From Planctomycetota bacterium (GTDB lineage Bacteria; Planctomycetota; Phycisphaerae; Phycisphaerales; SM1A02): 5,966 bases of DNA. Position numbers and translations under genes: made by a program. How positions within the stretch are numbered: the stretch's first letter is position 1; every line of letters starts with the position of its first letter. The stretch lies in NCBI GenBank assembly GCA_022567855.1, contig JADFGE010000197.1, positions 1 to 5,966 of the forward strand, in the 5' to 3' direction. The notes under the pieces are model-generated. The model was not told the DNA's origin. It saw only the letters and a list, made by a program, of their open reading frames with translations, and ran no database searches. Positions 5,602 to 5,966 of the stretch are shown here, one piece after another.

Positions 5602-5966
5602 ATGAAGCACGGGAACCTGCTGACCGTTCTGATCCTGATCGGCCTGGCCGCTGGTTGTGTGTACGGACAGTTCGTGCTGTTCGGATCGATGGGCGACGAT
5701 CCGGATGCGCACTGGACCAAACAGGCTGGCGATCTGATCCTCATCCGCCCGCTGTTCCTGCTCATCATCCCGCTGGTCTTCGTCAGCGTCGTCGTCGGTA
5801 TGACATCGATCGGCGATCCGTCCAAGTTGGGTCTGATCGGCTCCTCGACTGTTCTTTACTACCTCGTGACCATGTTGATCGCGGTGACGATCGGCGCGAT
5901 CTTGGTGACGTCCTTTCGACCCGGCGATCTTTCGGATGAAGCGCGGGCCGAGCTTCGCGGCCATGC
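5602..5966 (+). CDS. Dicarboxylate/amino acid:cation symporter, N-terminal part (runs off right edge)
   Basis: The first 121 codons of an inner-membrane protein resembling the DAACS (SDF) family, which includes GltP, DctA and archaeal GltPh and imports glutamate, aspartate or C4-dicarboxylates with H+ or Na+. Three hydrophobic segments are visible: about 5-27, 44-67 and 79-104, matching TM1-TM3 spacing. IIPLVFVSVVVGMTSIGDP (55-73) corresponds to the family's conserved VPLVFxSIVxGIxxLGD segment, and SFRPGD (104-109) to the end of TM3. The family's usual Lys in RLIKMLIVPLVF is replaced (RPLFLLIIPLVF), so the copy is somewhat divergent. ATG 5602 is chosen because the hydrophobic TM1 starts at once and no in-frame alternative with an SD is seen. 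The substrate-binding C-terminal half (HP1, TM7, HP2, TM8) is outside the window, so substrate and coupling ion cannot be read. Confidence 0.8.
   Translation, partial: MKHGNLLTVLILIGLAAGCVYGQFVLFGSMGDDPDAHWTKQAGDLILIRPLFLLIIPLVFVSVVVGMTSIGDPSKLGLIGSSTVLYYLVTMLIAVTIGAILVTSFRPGDLSDEARAELRGH

Noticed and set aside
5518..5964. 148-codon minus-strand frame opposite the symporter
   Set aside because: The plus strand has clear membrane segments and the family's conserved PLVF...GD region; the minus product is low-complexity and Asp/Arg/Gln-rich, typical of an antisense shadow.

Overview
The window reads as chromosomal core-gene DNA from a GC-rich (roughly 60%) Gram-negative bacterium. The start of a lipid A gene (lpxB) implies an outer membrane. 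Several genes lack a Shine-Dalgarno sequence but have a TAnnnT box 6-8 bases before the ATG. Together with the overall style of the proteins, this suggests a Planctomycetota-like genome, possibly Phycisphaerae. That placement is an inference from style, not from a marker gene.

Layout: (1) 1-379, minus strand: the 5' part of lpxB, running off the left edge, with a strong AAGGAGG site. (2) 380-523: a 144-bp divergent intergenic region with a perfect 6-bp hairpin and a TACGAT box. (3) 524-1669, plus: a secreted clan GH-A TIM-barrel glycoside hydrolase that looks like family GH113. (4) 1763-3565, plus: a complete bacterial-type aspartyl-tRNA synthetase (aspS). (5) 3591-5558, plus: a complete glutamine-hydrolysing asparagine synthetase (asnB). 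(6) 5602-5966, plus: the first 121 residues of a dicarboxylate/amino acid:cation symporter, cut by the right edge. No tRNA, rRNA, CRISPR, transposase or convincing rho-independent terminator was seen.

Three consecutive genes share an aspartate theme: charging tRNA with aspartate, converting aspartate to asparagine, and a transporter whose family typically carries glutamate, aspartate or C4-dicarboxylates. asnB and the transporter are each preceded by the same box, TACCCT, exactly 8 bases before the ATG, so they may have their own promoters and short-leader or leaderless transcripts.

The most notable item is inside asnB. About 93 bases (near 4971-5063) look like a GC-rich palindromic intergenic repeat of the type whose spurious translation gives 'LTLSPSPRGRGE' on one strand and 'PLPRGEGLRVRG' on the other. 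It sits in frame within the synthetase domain, adds about 31 hydrophilic residues and leaves the gene open. The gene also has a composition dip in its middle third that ends near the repeat, and a Glu-to-Cys change in the glutamine pocket motif.
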